Source: Nocardia cyriacigeorgica (GTDB taxonomy: Bacteria > Actinomycetota > Actinomycetes > Mycobacteriales > Mycobacteriaceae). Taken from it: a stretch of 48,685 nt of DNA. Shown piece after piece: positions 15,699 through 24,307 of the stretch. The stretch spans positions 1 to 48,685 of the forward strand of contig NZ_JAAGVC010000043.1 of assembly GCF_010858045.1 (NCBI RefSeq), written 5' to 3'. A model generated the notes under the pieces. It saw nothing but the letters and a program-made list of their open reading frames with translations. It searched no databases and was not told the DNA's origin. The translations under genes were made by a program, and so were the position numbers. The stretch's first letter is position 1. Each line of letters begins with the position of its first letter.

Positions 15699-17165
15699 TC
15701 AGCGCCCTTGCAGGCCCGCGTCCAGTACCGCGCGGGCTACCGGCGCGGCGACCGACCCACCGGTTGCCGCCTCCCCGCGGTCACCGCCGTTCTCCACGAT
15801 GACCGCAATCGCGATCTTCGGGTTCTGCGCGGGCGCGAAGGCGATATACCAGGCGTGCGGTGGGGTATTACGCGGGTCCGAGCCGTGTTCGGCCGTTCCG
15901 GTCTTGGACGCGATCTGGTACGGCCGTCCGCCACCGCCCTTGGTGTTCTGTTCGGAGGCGACCATCAGGTTGGTCACGGTCGACGCTACCTGGGCGCTCA
16001 CGGCCTGCCCGACCGACACCGGTGTGGTTTCCGACAGCACGCTCAGATCGGGGCCCTGCAGCTGGTCGACCAGGTACGGCTCCATCCGCACGCCGCCGTT
16101 GGCGATGGTCGCGGCGATCACCGCGTTGTTGAGCGGGGTCAGCGCGACGTCGCGCTGACCGATGCTGGTCTGGCCGAGTGCGGCATCGTCGGGGATCGGC
16201 CCGACGGTGCTCTCGGCGACCGGGATCGGCACCCCGCGATGCGGCCCGATGCCGAAGGCGGCGGCCTCGTCCTTCAGGTTCGAGGCGCCCACATCGACAC
16301 CGAGCTCGACGAACGCGGTGTTGCACGACATACGGAACGCGTCGTACAGCGAGGCGGTCGGGCCTGGGCCGCAGGTGGTGCCGTTGTAGTTCTCCAGCGT
16401 GGTGCTGGTGCCGGGCAGGGTGATGTTCGGCGCGGCGGTGAACTGGCTTTCCGGGGTGGCGACCCCGTTGGACAGCGCCGCCGCGGTGACGATCACCTTG
16501 AAGGTGGAGCCGGGCGGATAGGTCTGCGAGACGGCGCGATTGAGCATCGGCTGGTTCGGGTCCGAGCTCAGCTGCTCCCAGGCCTTGGTGCCCTGGGCGC
16601 CGTCGTGGCCCGACAGCAGGTTCGGGTCGTAGCTCGGGGTGGACACCATCGTCAGGATCTTGCCGGTGCTCGGCTCGATCGCGACCACCGATCCGGTGTA
16701 GCCCTTGCTGGTCAGCTCGTCGTAGGCGACCTGCTGCATGACCGGGTCGATGGTGGTGACCACATTGCCGCCGCGCGGATCGCGCCCGGAGAACAGATCG
16801 ACCAGCCGGCTGCCGAACAGCTGATTGTCCGAGCCGTTGAGCACCGGATCCTCCGCGCGTTCGAGCCCGGTGCTGCCGTACTGCATGGAGTAGAAGCCGG
16901 TGACAGGGGCGAAGGCCTCGGGCGCGGTGGGGTAGGTGCGCAGGTATTTGTAGCGGTCGTCGGTGGCAACCGAGCTGGCGAGCACGGTGCCGCCGGCCGA
17001 GATCTGGCCGCGCTGGCGCGAGTACTCGTCGAGCAGCACCCGGGAGTTGCGTGGATCCGCGCGCAGATCGTCGGCCTTGATGACCTGGACATAGGTGATG
17101 TTGGCCAGCAGCGCGACGACCATGACCATCACCGCGACGGCGACCCGGCGTAGGGGAGTGTTCAC
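15699..17165 (-). CDS. pbpA: class B penicillin-binding protein PbpA
   Basis: A 488-residue monofunctional D,D-transpeptidase that cross-links peptidoglycan at the septum with RodA. It has one N-terminal membrane anchor (about residues 8-28), a dimerisation/pedestal region, and a transpeptidase domain with STFK (S220 nucleophile), SCN (280-282) and KTG (421-423). The usual ending is intact. The GTG start at 17165 shares one base with the rodA stop (TAGTG), so translation is coupled to its glycosyltransferase partner. Length and motif spacing match mycobacterial PbpA almost exactly. In mycobacteria its localisation depends on PknB phosphorylation. Confidence 0.96.
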   Translation of the reverse strand: MNTPLRRVAVAVMVMVVALLANITYVQVIKADDLRADPRNSRVLLDEYSRQRGQISAGGTVLASSVATDDRYKYLRTYPTAPEAFAPVTGFYSMQYGSTGLERAEDPVLNGSDNQLFGSRLVDLFSGRDPRGGNVVTTIDPVMQQVAYDELTSKGYTGSVVAIEPSTGKILTMVSTPSYDPNLLSGHDGAQGTKAWEQLSSDPNQPMLNRAVSQTYPPGSTFKVIVTAAALSNGVATPESQFTAAPNITLPGTSTTLENYNGTTCGPGPTASLYDAFRMSCNTAFVELGVDVGASNLKDEAAAFGIGPHRGVPIPVAESTVGPIPDDAALGQTSIGQRDVALTPLNNAVIAATIANGGVRMEPYLVDQLQGPDLSVLSETTPVSVGQAVSAQVASTVTNLMVASEQNTKGGGGRPYQIASKTGTAEHGSDPRNTPPHAWYIAFAPAQNPKIAIAVIVENGGDRGEAATGGSVAAPVARAVLDAGLQGR

Positions 17166-18652
17166 TACCTCGGCCCCCCTTCCTGACGGTTCTGATCCCG
17201 CCGCATCATCTCGGTCGGCGCCTCGGCGATCGGCGGCGGTGCGACTTCCTTCTTGCGGACCGGCGCCGGCGCGCGGGCCGCGTCGGAGATCTTGATCAAC
17301 AGCGCGAGCAGCGCGTAGTTGGCCAGCAGCGACGAACCACCATAGGACATGAACGGCGTGGTCAGACCGGTCAGCGGGATCAGCTTGGTGACACCGCCGA
17401 CCACAACGAACAACTGGACCGCGATGGTGAACGACAGACCAGCGGCGAGCAGTTTGCCGAAGCTGTCGCGGACCGCGAGCGCGGTGCGCATCCCGCGCAT
17501 GATGAACACCAGGAACAGGACCAGCACCGCGGTCAGCCCGATCAGGCCGAGTTCCTCACCGATGGTGGTGACGATGAAGTCGGTCTTGGCGAAGGGCACC
17601 TGGGACGGGCGGCCGCTACCGAGCCCGGTGCCCGCGAGCCCGCCGGTGGCCAGCCCGAACAGCGACTGCGAGATCTGGTAGCCGGTGTTGTTGTAGTCGT
17701 CGAAGGGGTGCAGCCAGGTTTCCACGCGCACCCGCACGTGCCCGAACAGCTGATAGGCGAAGACGAATCCGAGTGCGAGCAGCCCGCCACCGATGATCAG
17801 CCAGCCCACCCGCTCGGTGGCGATGTAGAGCATCACCAGCACGGTGCCGAAGATCAGCAGCGACGTGCCGAGATCCTTTTCGAACACCAGCACCCCGATG
17901 CACACGATCCACACCGCGAGGATCGGGCCGAGATCGCGGGCCCTTGGGAACTCCATGCCGAGGAAATGCTTGCCCGCGGCGGTGAACAGATCGCGCTTGG
18001 CCACCAGCACCGAGGCGAAGAAGATGATCAGCAGGATCTTGGCGAACTCGCCCGGCTGCATGCTGAAACCCGGCAGCCGGATCCAGATCTTGGCGCCGTT
18101 GGTTTCGGAGAATCGGCTCGGCAGCAGCGCCGGGATCGCCAGCGCGACCAGCCCGATCAGTCCCAGGGTGTAGCTGTAGCGGGCCAGCGTGCGATAGTCG
18201 CGCAGCACGATCAGCAAGGTGATGAACACGATCGTGCCGAGCGCCGTCCACAGGATCTGCTGGGTGGCGTCGGGGGAGGGCACCGGCCAGTCGTTGTAGG
18301 CGGCGGCCTGCTGATCGGCCAGATCGAGACGATGGATCAGCACCAGGCCGAGGCCGTTGAGCAGCGCGACGATGGGCAGCAGCAACGGGTCGGCGAAGGG
18401 TGCGAAGCGGCGGATCGCCAGATGCGCGATCCCGAACAGAGCGAGGTAGGCCAGACCGTATTTGGCGATATCCCAGGTGATCGACTGCTCCTGGCTGGCC
18501 TCGACCAGGAACAGCGATGCGGTGGTGACCACTGCCGCGAAGCCGAGCAACAACAGCTCGTTGTTGCGTCTGGTGCTCGGCGCAGGCGCGGGAGCGAAGC
18601 CGCCCGGGGGACTCGGATAGGCCCCGGCGGACGGTGGTGCCGGTGCGGACAT
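17165..18652 (-). CDS. rodA: SEDS peptidoglycan glycosyltransferase RodA/FtsW type
   Basis: A 495-residue polytopic membrane protein of the RodA/FtsW/SpoVE family that polymerises lipid II. It has about ten to twelve helices. The SEDS signatures are GFSMQPGEFAKILLIIF (with the conserved Pro-Gly-Glu), FEKDLGTSLLIFGTVL and the C-terminal FMSYGGSSLLANYALLALLIKIS, which contains the family's SYGGS motif. The N-terminus has an extra Pro/Ala-rich cytoplasmic stretch of about 30 residues. ATG 18652 shares one base with the pstP stop (TGATG). With PbpA it forms the polymerase/cross-linker pair of the operon. Confidence 0.96.
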   Translation of the reverse strand: MSAPAPPSAGAYPSPPGGFAPAPAPSTRRNNELLLLGFAAVVTTASLFLVEASQEQSITWDIAKYGLAYLALFGIAHLAIRRFAPFADPLLLPIVALLNGLGLVLIHRLDLADQQAAAYNDWPVPSPDATQQILWTALGTIVFITLLIVLRDYRTLARYSYTLGLIGLVALAIPALLPSRFSETNGAKIWIRLPGFSMQPGEFAKILLIIFFASVLVAKRDLFTAAGKHFLGMEFPRARDLGPILAVWIVCIGVLVFEKDLGTSLLIFGTVLVMLYIATERVGWLIIGGGLLALGFVFAYQLFGHVRVRVETWLHPFDDYNNTGYQISQSLFGLATGGLAGTGLGSGRPSQVPFAKTDFIVTTIGEELGLIGLTAVLVLFLVFIMRGMRTALAVRDSFGKLLAAGLSFTIAVQLFVVVGGVTKLIPLTGLTTPFMSYGGSSLLANYALLALLIKISDAARAPAPVRKKEVAPPPIAEAPTEMMRRDQNRQEGGPR

Positions 18653-20133
18653 CAGTCCGTCACCCGGCAGTTCTCCCCCGCGGTCTGGGGCTGGGTCGGC
18701 GGAGCCGTGGTGGTCGGCGGCGCCGGCGTCGGGGTGGCCGAGGCCGGCGGCGCGCCTTCACCATTGGGTGCCGGAGCCGGGGGTGGCGCGGTGGTGGTGG
18801 TCGGGGCGGGGCCCGTCGGCGGAACAACCGGCGGCGCGACGACACCTGGCTGCGGCACCGAGCTCTTGGTGTCGCACGGCGGCAGCAGTTCCCGGTCGGC
18901 CAGCACGGCCATCTGGTCCTTGGCCTTGTCCAGCGAGCCGGGCGGCAGGCCCTTGTCCACCTGGTCGCGTCCGGTCTGCTTCAGGTCCTCGACCTTCAGT
19001 TCCCGGCAATCGGCCGGCATGTCCGCATCGGCGTCGACCAGCGTCAGCTTGCCGTCGGCGGCGACACAGCCGACCAGATCGACCTCATGGATCGAGTAGC
19101 CGAGGATCGAGCCCGGCAGCCCGCGCATGACGACGACGCGATCGTTGTCGGCGCCGACGTAGTAGTTGGACCGGATCATCTTGTACCCGACCAGCAGACC
19201 GACGCCGACCGCGGCCACCAGCGCGACCGCGAGCAGGATCCAGCGCAGCCGATGCGATTTCGCCGCGGGCGGCGGTTCCGGTGCGGAGGCGGCCCGGCGC
19301 GGCGCCGCACGCGGCGGGCGCATGGCGGCGGCTCGGCCGGCCGCGGTGTTCGGCGGTGGAGTGTCCTCGTCCTGGCCCGACGCCGCGCCCGCGACGATGG
19401 GGTGGCTCTGCCCGTAATCCAGGTCGATGACATCGGCGACGACCACGGTGACGTTGTCGGGTCCGCCGCTGCGCAAGGCGAGTTCGATCAGCCGGTCGGC
19501 GCATTCGTCGGTGCTGCCCTCGCGCATGGTGTTGGCGATGGTCTCATCGCTGACCACATCCGAAAGCCCGTCCGAGCACAGCAGATACCGGTCGCCCGCG
19601 CGTGCCTCGCGCATCACCAGCGTCGGCTCGATCTCGTTGCCGGTGAGCGCCCGCATGATCAGCGAACGCTGCGGATGCGTGTGCGCCTGCTCCGGGGTGA
19701 TCCGGCCCTCGTCGACCAGTGACTGGACGAAGGTGTCGTCCCTGGTGATCTGGGCCAGCTCGCCGTCGCGCAACATGTAGGCGCGCGAATCGCCGATGTG
19801 CACGAGGCCGAGCTTCTTACCGGCGAACAGCATGGCGGTGAGCGTGGTGCCCATGCCGTCGAGCTCGGGTTCCTCCTCGACCTGATCGGCGATGGCCGCA
19901 TTGCCCTCACGGGTGGCGCGGTCGAGCTTGCCGAGCAGATCGTCGCCCGGTTCGTCGTCGTCGAGGTGGGCCAGCGCCGCGATCATCAGCTGCGAGGCCA
20001 CTTCGCCCGCCGCGTGTCCGCCCATGCCGTCGGCGAGGGCGAGCAGGCGGGCACCCGCGTAGACGGAATCTTCGTTGTTGGCCCGGACCAGACCGCGGTC
20101 GCTGCGCGCTGCGTAGCGGAGAACAAGTGTCAC
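18652..20133 (-). CDS. pstP: PP2C-type Ser/Thr phosphatase PstP
   Basis: A 493-residue membrane-anchored metallophosphatase that reverses PknA/PknB phosphorylation. The PP2C domain (about 1-238) has the metal-binding motifs RGLVRANNED, ALADGMGGH (D35), HIGDSRAY, LLCSDGLSDVV and GGPDNVTVV. A Pro/Ala linker with an RPPRAAPRR basic patch leads to one helix (about 297-320), then an extracellular domain with three Cys (disulfide candidates) and a Pro/Thr-rich end. GTG 20133 overlaps the fhaB stop by GTGA. It is the only phosphatase of the operon. Confidence 0.96.
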   Translation of the reverse strand: MTLVLRYAARSDRGLVRANNEDSVYAGARLLALADGMGGHAAGEVASQLMIAALAHLDDDEPGDDLLGKLDRATREGNAAIADQVEEEPELDGMGTTLTAMLFAGKKLGLVHIGDSRAYMLRDGELAQITRDDTFVQSLVDEGRITPEQAHTHPQRSLIMRALTGNEIEPTLVMREARAGDRYLLCSDGLSDVVSDETIANTMREGSTDECADRLIELALRSGGPDNVTVVVADVIDLDYGQSHPIVAGAASGQDEDTPPPNTAAGRAAAMRPPRAAPRRAASAPEPPPAAKSHRLRWILLAVALVAAVGVGLLVGYKMIRSNYYVGADNDRVVVMRGLPGSILGYSIHEVDLVGCVAADGKLTLVDADADMPADCRELKVEDLKQTGRDQVDKGLPPGSLDKAKDQMAVLADRELLPPCDTKSSVPQPGVVAPPVVPPTGPAPTTTTAPPPAPAPNGEGAPPASATPTPAPPTTTAPPTQPQTAGENCRVTD

Positions 20134-20597
20134 GATCGGAGCTCGATCACAGTTTTGCCGACCCGGACGGGAGCGCCGAGCGGAACACGGACAGCGGTGG
20201 TGACCTTCGCGCGGTCGAGATACGTACCGTTCGTCGAGCCGAGATCCTCGACGTACCAGTCGTCACCACGCTGTGACAGCCGCGCATGTCTGGTCGAAGC
20301 GTAGTCGTCGGTGAGTACCAGCGTGGAATCGTCCGCACGGCCGATCAGCACCGGTTGGGTGCCGAGGGTGATGCGGGTGCCGGCTAGTGAACCTTGAGTC
20401 ACCACAAGATATTTGGCGCCCTTCTGGCCTCGGCGCAGGGACGGCAGCACCGCGGGACCGCGCGCGGCCCTCGGCTGGACCCGGATGCCGGAGGCCGCGT
20501 AGATGTCGCTGCGCAAGGTCCGCAGCACCGCCCACACGAACAGCCACAACAGCAGCAGGAAGCCCGCACGGGTCAGCTGCAGGATCAGTCCCTGCAC
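20130..20597 (-). CDS. fhaB: FHA-domain protein FhaB (FipA)
   Basis: A 155-residue membrane-anchored FHA protein. A helix at about 5-26 (LQLTRAGFLLLLWLFVWAVL) is followed by a linker and an FHA domain (about 70-150) with the phospho-threonine-binding motifs VLIGRADDS, TRHARLS and LGSTNGTYLDR. In mycobacteria the protein links FtsZ and FtsQ and is a PknA substrate. GTG 20597 is chosen because GGAGGTGGAG lies just upstream; the frame stays open further but has no ribosome site. It is separated from fhaA by about 200 bases that may hold an internal promoter, and overlaps pstP by GTGA. Confidence 0.95.
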   Translation of the reverse strand: MQGLILQLTRAGFLLLLWLFVWAVLRTLRSDIYAASGIRVQPRAARGPAVLPSLRRGQKGAKYLVVTQGSLAGTRITLGTQPVLIGRADDSTLVLTDDYASTRHARLSQRGDDWYVEDLGSTNGTYLDRAKVTTAVRVPLGAPVRVGKTVIELRS

Positions 20598-20711
20598 GGC
20601 GCTCCACCTCCTGTTCGACCGTGTGTCGGTGCCGTAGGTGTGGTTCGACCCACCCCCACCGCTGTGCTGGTCTTGCCGGCTCCGTATGCGGTGCCTCGCG
20701 TGTGTGGGCAC

Positions 20712-20740
20712 ATCATAGGGCCGTCAGCCGATACGGACAC
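20712..20740 (-). promoter_or_regulatory. possible internal promoter of fhaB
   Basis: On the minus strand TATGAT (20717-20712) is a good -10, with GTGTCC 17 bases upstream as a poor -35. It sits in the 200-base gap between fhaA and fhaB. Confidence 0.4.
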
Positions 20741-20798
20741 GCCACGACCGCCCATTTCCGGACAGTCATGTCGTGACCTGCATCGCGAGCTTACGGGA

Positions 20799-22256
20799 TC
20801 AGACGATGCGGATCAGGATCTCGGAATGCCCGGCGCGGATCACATCGCCGTCGGCCAGTTGCCAGTCCTGCACCGGGGAACCGTTCACCAGGGTGCCGTT
20901 GGTCGAGCCGAGATCCGACAGCATGGCGGTCTGCCCGTCCCAGCGGACCTCGATGTGCCGACGGGAGACGCCGGTGTCCGGCAGGCGGAAGTGCGCGTCC
21001 TGGCCGCGGCCGATGATGTTGCTGCCCTCACGCAGCTGGTAGGTGCGGCCGCTGCCGTCGTCGAGCTGGAGGGTTGCCGAATAGCCCGAGCCGGCCGCGG
21101 GAGCCGCGGCATATCCGCCGCCGGCGTAGCCGCCCTGCGCGCCGTAACCGGGCTGCTGGGAGTACGCCTGGCCGTAGCTCTGATCGTCGCCGTAGCCGGC
21201 CTGATCGCCGTATCCCGGATCCGCGTAGCCCTGGTCGGCGTAGCCGGGCTGGCCGTAGCCCTGCTGAGCCCCCTGCGGGCCGTAGCCCGGCTGGGCGCCG
21301 TAGGCCGGGTCGGCGTAGGCCTGCTCGCCGTAGCCGGGTTGCCCCGCGCTTTGCTGACCGCCCGGGGCCGGTGCGTAGCCCTGATCGGCGTAACCGGGCT
21401 GCCCGTAGCCGGGCTCGGAGTAGCCCCCGCCTTGCTGGCCGTAGCCCTGATCGGCGTAGCCCTGCTGCTGGTAGCCCTGGTCGGCGTAGCCGGGCTGACC
21501 GTAACCGGGATCGGCCTGGCCGTAACCCTGGTCGCCGTAGCCGCCCTGCTGGCCGTAGGCCTGCTGACCGCCCTGCTGGTAGTCGTAGCCGTTCTGGTAA
21601 TCGCCACCCTGGTAATCGCCGTAGCCCTGCGACTCCGGCGCGCGATAGTCGGCGCCCGAACCGTAGGGCGCGCCCGAACCGTAGTCCTCGGGGTACGCGC
21701 CGTTCTGCGGCCCGCGTCCCGCGGGCGGGGGTGCGTACCCGCGGTTGCGTGGATCGGACTCCGCGGGCTCACGGCTCGGGTCGTAGCCAGAGTTCTGCGT
21801 CATGGGGCCAGCTCCTGGTTGCGGGTGTGCGGGTCGTTGTGGCGGGGGTTCCGGGCTGCGAGCTGCGGGAGCCGCACGGCCGACGTCGGGATCGACCCGG
21901 CCGCTCGCCCTGAACTGTCCGGTGTGCAGCGTAGGGGATGCCTCGAACGCCACGTGTACTTCGCCGTAGGTCTGCCACCCTTGTTCGCGGATGAAGTCCT
22001 GCAGATGCTTGGCGAACGCGCGCGTCGTGAGGTCGTGATCGGCGTCGAGCTGCTGATGATCCGACGAGTTGATCGTGATCACATAACTGTTGGGTGCGAG
22101 CAGATGCCCGCCGCCGAGTTCCTGGACGTGATCGGCCGCCTCGCGCTGCAACGCCGCCTCCACCTCCTGCGGCACGACGCTCCCACCGAAGACCCTGGCG
22201 AACACATCACCGACGGCGCCTTGCAGGCGACGCTCGAATCTCGAAACGATGCCCAT
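20799..22256 (-). CDS. fhaA: FHA-domain protein FhaA with DUF3662 head and Gly/Tyr/Gln repeats
   Basis: A 485-residue cytoplasmic protein, first gene of the operon. Residues 1-120 are the DUF3662 domain that starts MGIVSRFERRLQGAVGDVF. A low-complexity middle (about 195-390) is built of GYGQPGYADQ-like units. The C-terminal FHA domain (about 395-485) has SNIIGRGQDAHFRL, SRRHIEVRW and LGSTNGTLVNGSPV. In mycobacteria FhaA binds phosphorylated MviN/MurJ through its FHA domain and so tunes lipid II flipping; PknB phosphorylates it. ATG 22256 is backed by AAGGGAGGG; the frame is open to 22304 but lacks a better start. Confidence 0.95.
   Translation of the reverse strand: MGIVSRFERRLQGAVGDVFARVFGGSVVPQEVEAALQREAADHVQELGGGHLLAPNSYVITINSSDHQQLDADHDLTTRAFAKHLQDFIREQGWQTYGEVHVAFEASPTLHTGQFRASGRVDPDVGRAAPAARSPEPPPQRPAHPQPGAGPMTQNSGYDPSREPAESDPRNRGYAPPPAGRGPQNGAYPEDYGSGAPYGSGADYRAPESQGYGDYQGGDYQNGYDYQQGGQQAYGQQGGYGDQGYGQADPGYGQPGYADQGYQQQGYADQGYGQQGGGYSEPGYGQPGYADQGYAPAPGGQQSAGQPGYGEQAYADPAYGAQPGYGPQGAQQGYGQPGYADQGYADPGYGDQAGYGDDQSYGQAYSQQPGYGAQGGYAGGGYAAAPAAGSGYSATLQLDDGSGRTYQLREGSNIIGRGQDAHFRLPDTGVSRRHIEVRWDGQTAMLSDLGSTNGTLVNGSPVQDWQLADGDVIRAGHSEILIRIV
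21090..21660 (-). repeat. coding repeat of GYxxQ-type decapeptides inside FhaA
   Basis: About 190 codons of imperfect repeats of units such as GYGQPGYADQ, PGYGQQ and QGYGQ, encoded by recurring cgtagccctgatcgg/cgtagccgggctg type DNA on the plus strand. In-frame slippage would change the linker length between the two folded domains. It is protein-coding, not a CRISPR. Confidence 0.8.
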
Positions 22257-22342
22257 CTCGGCCCTCCCTTCGGTGAGATGTCTCCTCATTCGCAACGACG
22301 ACACGCGGACGTGGCGTGTCGTTCAACGAGCACGTTCTTTGC

Positions 22343-22371
22343 ATGATATCCGCGATCGTCTACACCTGTAA
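22343..22371 (-). promoter_or_regulatory. main promoter of the fhaA-pknB operon
   Basis: On the minus strand TTACAG (22371-22366) and TATCAT (22348-22343) are separated by exactly 17 bases, close to the principal sigma consensus. The start of transcription would be near 22336, giving an 80-base leader that includes the inverted repeat ACACGC/GCGTGT (22301-22319). Confidence 0.65.
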
Positions 22372-22449
22372 CTGATGGAACTCGCGCCGGGTTCCCGCGG
22401 GTCGTCGCCGGGGGTGGACCGCGATTTCGTATCCGGGCGGGCTCCGTGA

Positions 22450-22455
22450 TACTGT
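22450..22455 (+). promoter_or_regulatory. -10 box of the tRNA-Leu gene
   Basis: TACTGT lies 13 bases before the tRNA 5' end, suitable for a short precursor. The -35 is not distinct. Confidence 0.4.
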
Positions 22456-22468
22456 CTCCCAGTCGCTC

Positions 22469-22551
22469 GGGCGAGTGGCGGAATGGCAGACGCGCTGGCT
22501 TCAGGTGCCAGTGTCCTTCGGGACGTGGGGGTTCAAGTCCCCCTTCGCCCA
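22469..22551 (+). tRNA. tRNA-Leu (anticodon CAG)
   Basis: An 83-base class II tRNA. The acceptor stem GGGCGAG pairs with TTCGCCC, the D arm begins TGGCGGAATGGCAGACG, the anticodon stem CTGGC/GCCAG encloses the loop TTCAGGT with anticodon CAG, a variable arm TGTCCTTCGGGACG is present, and the T arm is GGGGGTTCAAGTCCCCC. The 3' CCA is not encoded (the genome reads ACAG). A tRNA-Leu following fhaA is the same order as in M. tuberculosis. Confidence 0.97.
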
Positions 22552-22561
22552 CAGATGCGGG

Positions 22562-22600
22562 AAAGCCGCAGATCAGATGGATAATCTGATCTGCGGCTTT
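22562..22600 (+). terminator. strong terminator after tRNA-Leu
   Basis: A perfect 17-bp stem, AAAGCCGCAGATCAGAT (22562-22578) with its complement (22584-22600), around a 5-base loop, followed by TCTCGTTTCC. The A-run on the left arm also makes it usable for the convergent FAD-oxidase gene, whose stop is 13 bases away. Confidence 0.9.
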
Positions 22601-22613
22601 TCTCGTTTCCGGG

Positions 22614-24008
22614 TCAGGCCGGCTTGATATTGGCGTTGCGGTGCAGCACATTGCCCGGGTCGTACTGCGCCTTGAGCGCGGCCAGCCTCGCGTACTTCGC
22701 ACCGTAGGACCTACGGATCAGCTCCTCATCGGGTTCGGCCATGAAGTTGATATAGCTGCCTGGGTTCGACGACAACGGCCCGAGCGCGGACCACGTCTGC
22801 CTGGCCCACTGCCGATCTCCGGCCAGCAGTTCCGGGTCGGGGGCGACGGCGGCGATATTGCAGACGTAATGCGGCGTGCGCGCCCCGCCGAAGGCGGTGT
22901 CATCGGCGGCGACCGCGGCGAACGCGCCGTCCAGGCAGAAGCACGGCATGAACGACATCGGCGAGGCCTTCTTCGGAATGGCGTCGGTGATGACCGCGAT
23001 CGCCTCGTCGGAGATGTCGTCTATATCCACGGCCTTCTCATAGCCGTAGATGCCCCAGGGCGCGGCGTTGTCGAGCAGGCTCTGCAATGCCGTGTAGGGC
23101 ATGGGTGTGACGAATTCGAACAGCGGCGGCAGCGCGTCACGGATCGGCGCGACCATCCGGGCATGTTCGGCGGCGGTGCCGAAACCGGCCACCAGCAGGG
23201 CATAGCCCGGCATCAGGTGGTATTGCTCCGGCACGAACGGCTCCGGCGGTGCGCTCAGGCCGAGTCCCATCAGCGCGCCCGCCCGCTCGGGCAGGGTCGG
23301 GAGGAACTCGCGGCACATCCGCAGCATGTCGGCGCCCGCGGCGCGGTCCCAGAAGAACAGTCCGAAATGGATCTCGGGCCCGAGCCGGTGCAGCCGGAAT
23401 TCGAACTCGGTGACCACGCCGAAATTGCCGCCGCCACCACGCAGGCCCCAGAACAGGTCGGCATTCTCCTGGTCCGAGGCACGCACGATGCTGCCGTCGG
23501 CCAGCACGACCTGTGCGGCGACCAGGTTGTCGATGGTGAGTCCGAAGCTGTGGGTGAGCCAGCCCATCCCGCCGCCGAGGGTCAGCCCGCCCACGCCGGT
23601 ATGGCTGATGGTGCCCGCGGGTACCGCCAGGCCGTGGGCCTGGGTGGCGGCATCCATATCGGCCATCGTCGCGCCGCCGCCGACGCTGGCGATTTCCTTC
23701 TCCGGATCGACCACGACCTTGTTCATCGCGCTGAGGTTGATCATCAGCCCGTCGTCGACGCACGAGGAGCCGCTGAAGGCATGGCCGCCGCCGCGGACGG
23801 CGATCTCGAGATCGCGCTCGCGGCCGAAGGACAGCGCCGCGGAGACGTCTTCGGCGGACAGACAGCCGGCGATCGCGGCCGGGTGCCTATCGATATCGCC
23901 GTTCCAGAGGGAGCGGGCGGTGTCGTAGCCCGCCTCGCCGGGACCGAACACCGGCCCGCTGATCATCGAACGCAATGCGCCCAGATCGGTGTGCATTGTC
24001 TGTGTCAT
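22614..24008 (-). CDS. berberine-bridge-type FAD-linked oxidase
   Basis: A 464-residue oxidase of the PCMH/BBE family. The FAD domain contains AVRGGGHAFSG with the His that binds the 8-alpha position of FAD covalently, IASVGGGATMADMDAAT, and VPAGTISHTGVGG where bicovalent members have a Cys for the flavin 6-position; here it is not a Cys, so only one covalent link is expected. LGGGMGWLTHSFG and RGGGGNFGVVTEFEF complete the FAD site. The C-terminal BBE segment ends SYINFMAEPDEELIRRSYG...YDPGNVLHRN. There is no signal peptide. The substrate (alcohol, sugar or a secondary metabolite) is unknown. It converges on tRNA-Leu and is divergent from the SDR gene. Confidence 0.88.
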   Translation of the reverse strand: MTQTMHTDLGALRSMISGPVFGPGEAGYDTARSLWNGDIDRHPAAIAGCLSAEDVSAALSFGRERDLEIAVRGGGHAFSGSSCVDDGLMINLSAMNKVVVDPEKEIASVGGGATMADMDAATQAHGLAVPAGTISHTGVGGLTLGGGMGWLTHSFGLTIDNLVAAQVVLADGSIVRASDQENADLFWGLRGGGGNFGVVTEFEFRLHRLGPEIHFGLFFWDRAAGADMLRMCREFLPTLPERAGALMGLGLSAPPEPFVPEQYHLMPGYALLVAGFGTAAEHARMVAPIRDALPPLFEFVTPMPYTALQSLLDNAAPWGIYGYEKAVDIDDISDEAIAVITDAIPKKASPMSFMPCFCLDGAFAAVAADDTAFGGARTPHYVCNIAAVAPDPELLAGDRQWARQTWSALGPLSSNPGSYINFMAEPDEELIRRSYGAKYARLAALKAQYDPGNVLHRNANIKPA

Positions 24009-24272
24009 AGCTTTCTCCGCCCATGTGGCCCCGCCCCACTGATTCCGGAGCCCGGCGCCGCCGCCGGCTCCTACCGACCCCCACCCACCTGAAATGTGGT
24101 GGGCTCCGCTGCCGCGCCTGCTGCGCGCTGTCAGGTGATACGCGCCACGTCGGCACGTGGTTCAGCACGGTCGTCCCGCAAGCCTCGGTCGGCGCGGTGA
24201 AGACCCCTGGCAGCCGGCCACTGACTCGTGGAACGCGTTGCATTGTGTTGCCGCAGAATTCGTTGAACAGGC

Positions 24273-24301
24273 TTGACCGACAATGAGAACCTGTTCTAAT
24301 T
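24273..24301 (+). promoter_or_regulatory. promoter of the SDR gene
   Basis: TTGACC (24273-24278) and CTAATT (24296-24301) are separated by 17 bases and the -10 ends 6 bases before the ATG at 24308, so the transcript is probably leaderless. Confidence 0.6.
24286..24297. promoter_or_regulatory. KstR-like operator
   Basis: AGAAC-CT-GTTCT is a perfect inverted repeat inside the promoter spacer. With flanks it reads GAGAACCTGTTCTA, one mismatch from the cholesterol-regulator KstR consensus TNNAACNNGTTNNA. Regulation by KstR is an inference. Confidence 0.45.
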
Positions 24302-24307
24302 CATGGC

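Larger units (their letters stand above)
24009..24307. other. 299-base divergent intergenic region
   Basis: The right end holds a promoter and KstR-like operator for the SDR gene. The rest contains an 8-base-spaced repeat CCCACC/GGTGGG (near 24085-24105) and no gene that I can support. Confidence 0.5.

Noticed and set aside
14150..15802. Plus-strand open frame antisense to pknA/pbpA
   Set aside because: Same reason: the sense genes are complete and correctly phased; the product is Arg/Gly-rich.
21090..21660. Possible CRISPR or tandem DNA repeat
   Set aside because: The repeats are irregular, in frame and code for the FhaA Gly/Tyr/Gln linker; there are no constant spacers and no cas genes.
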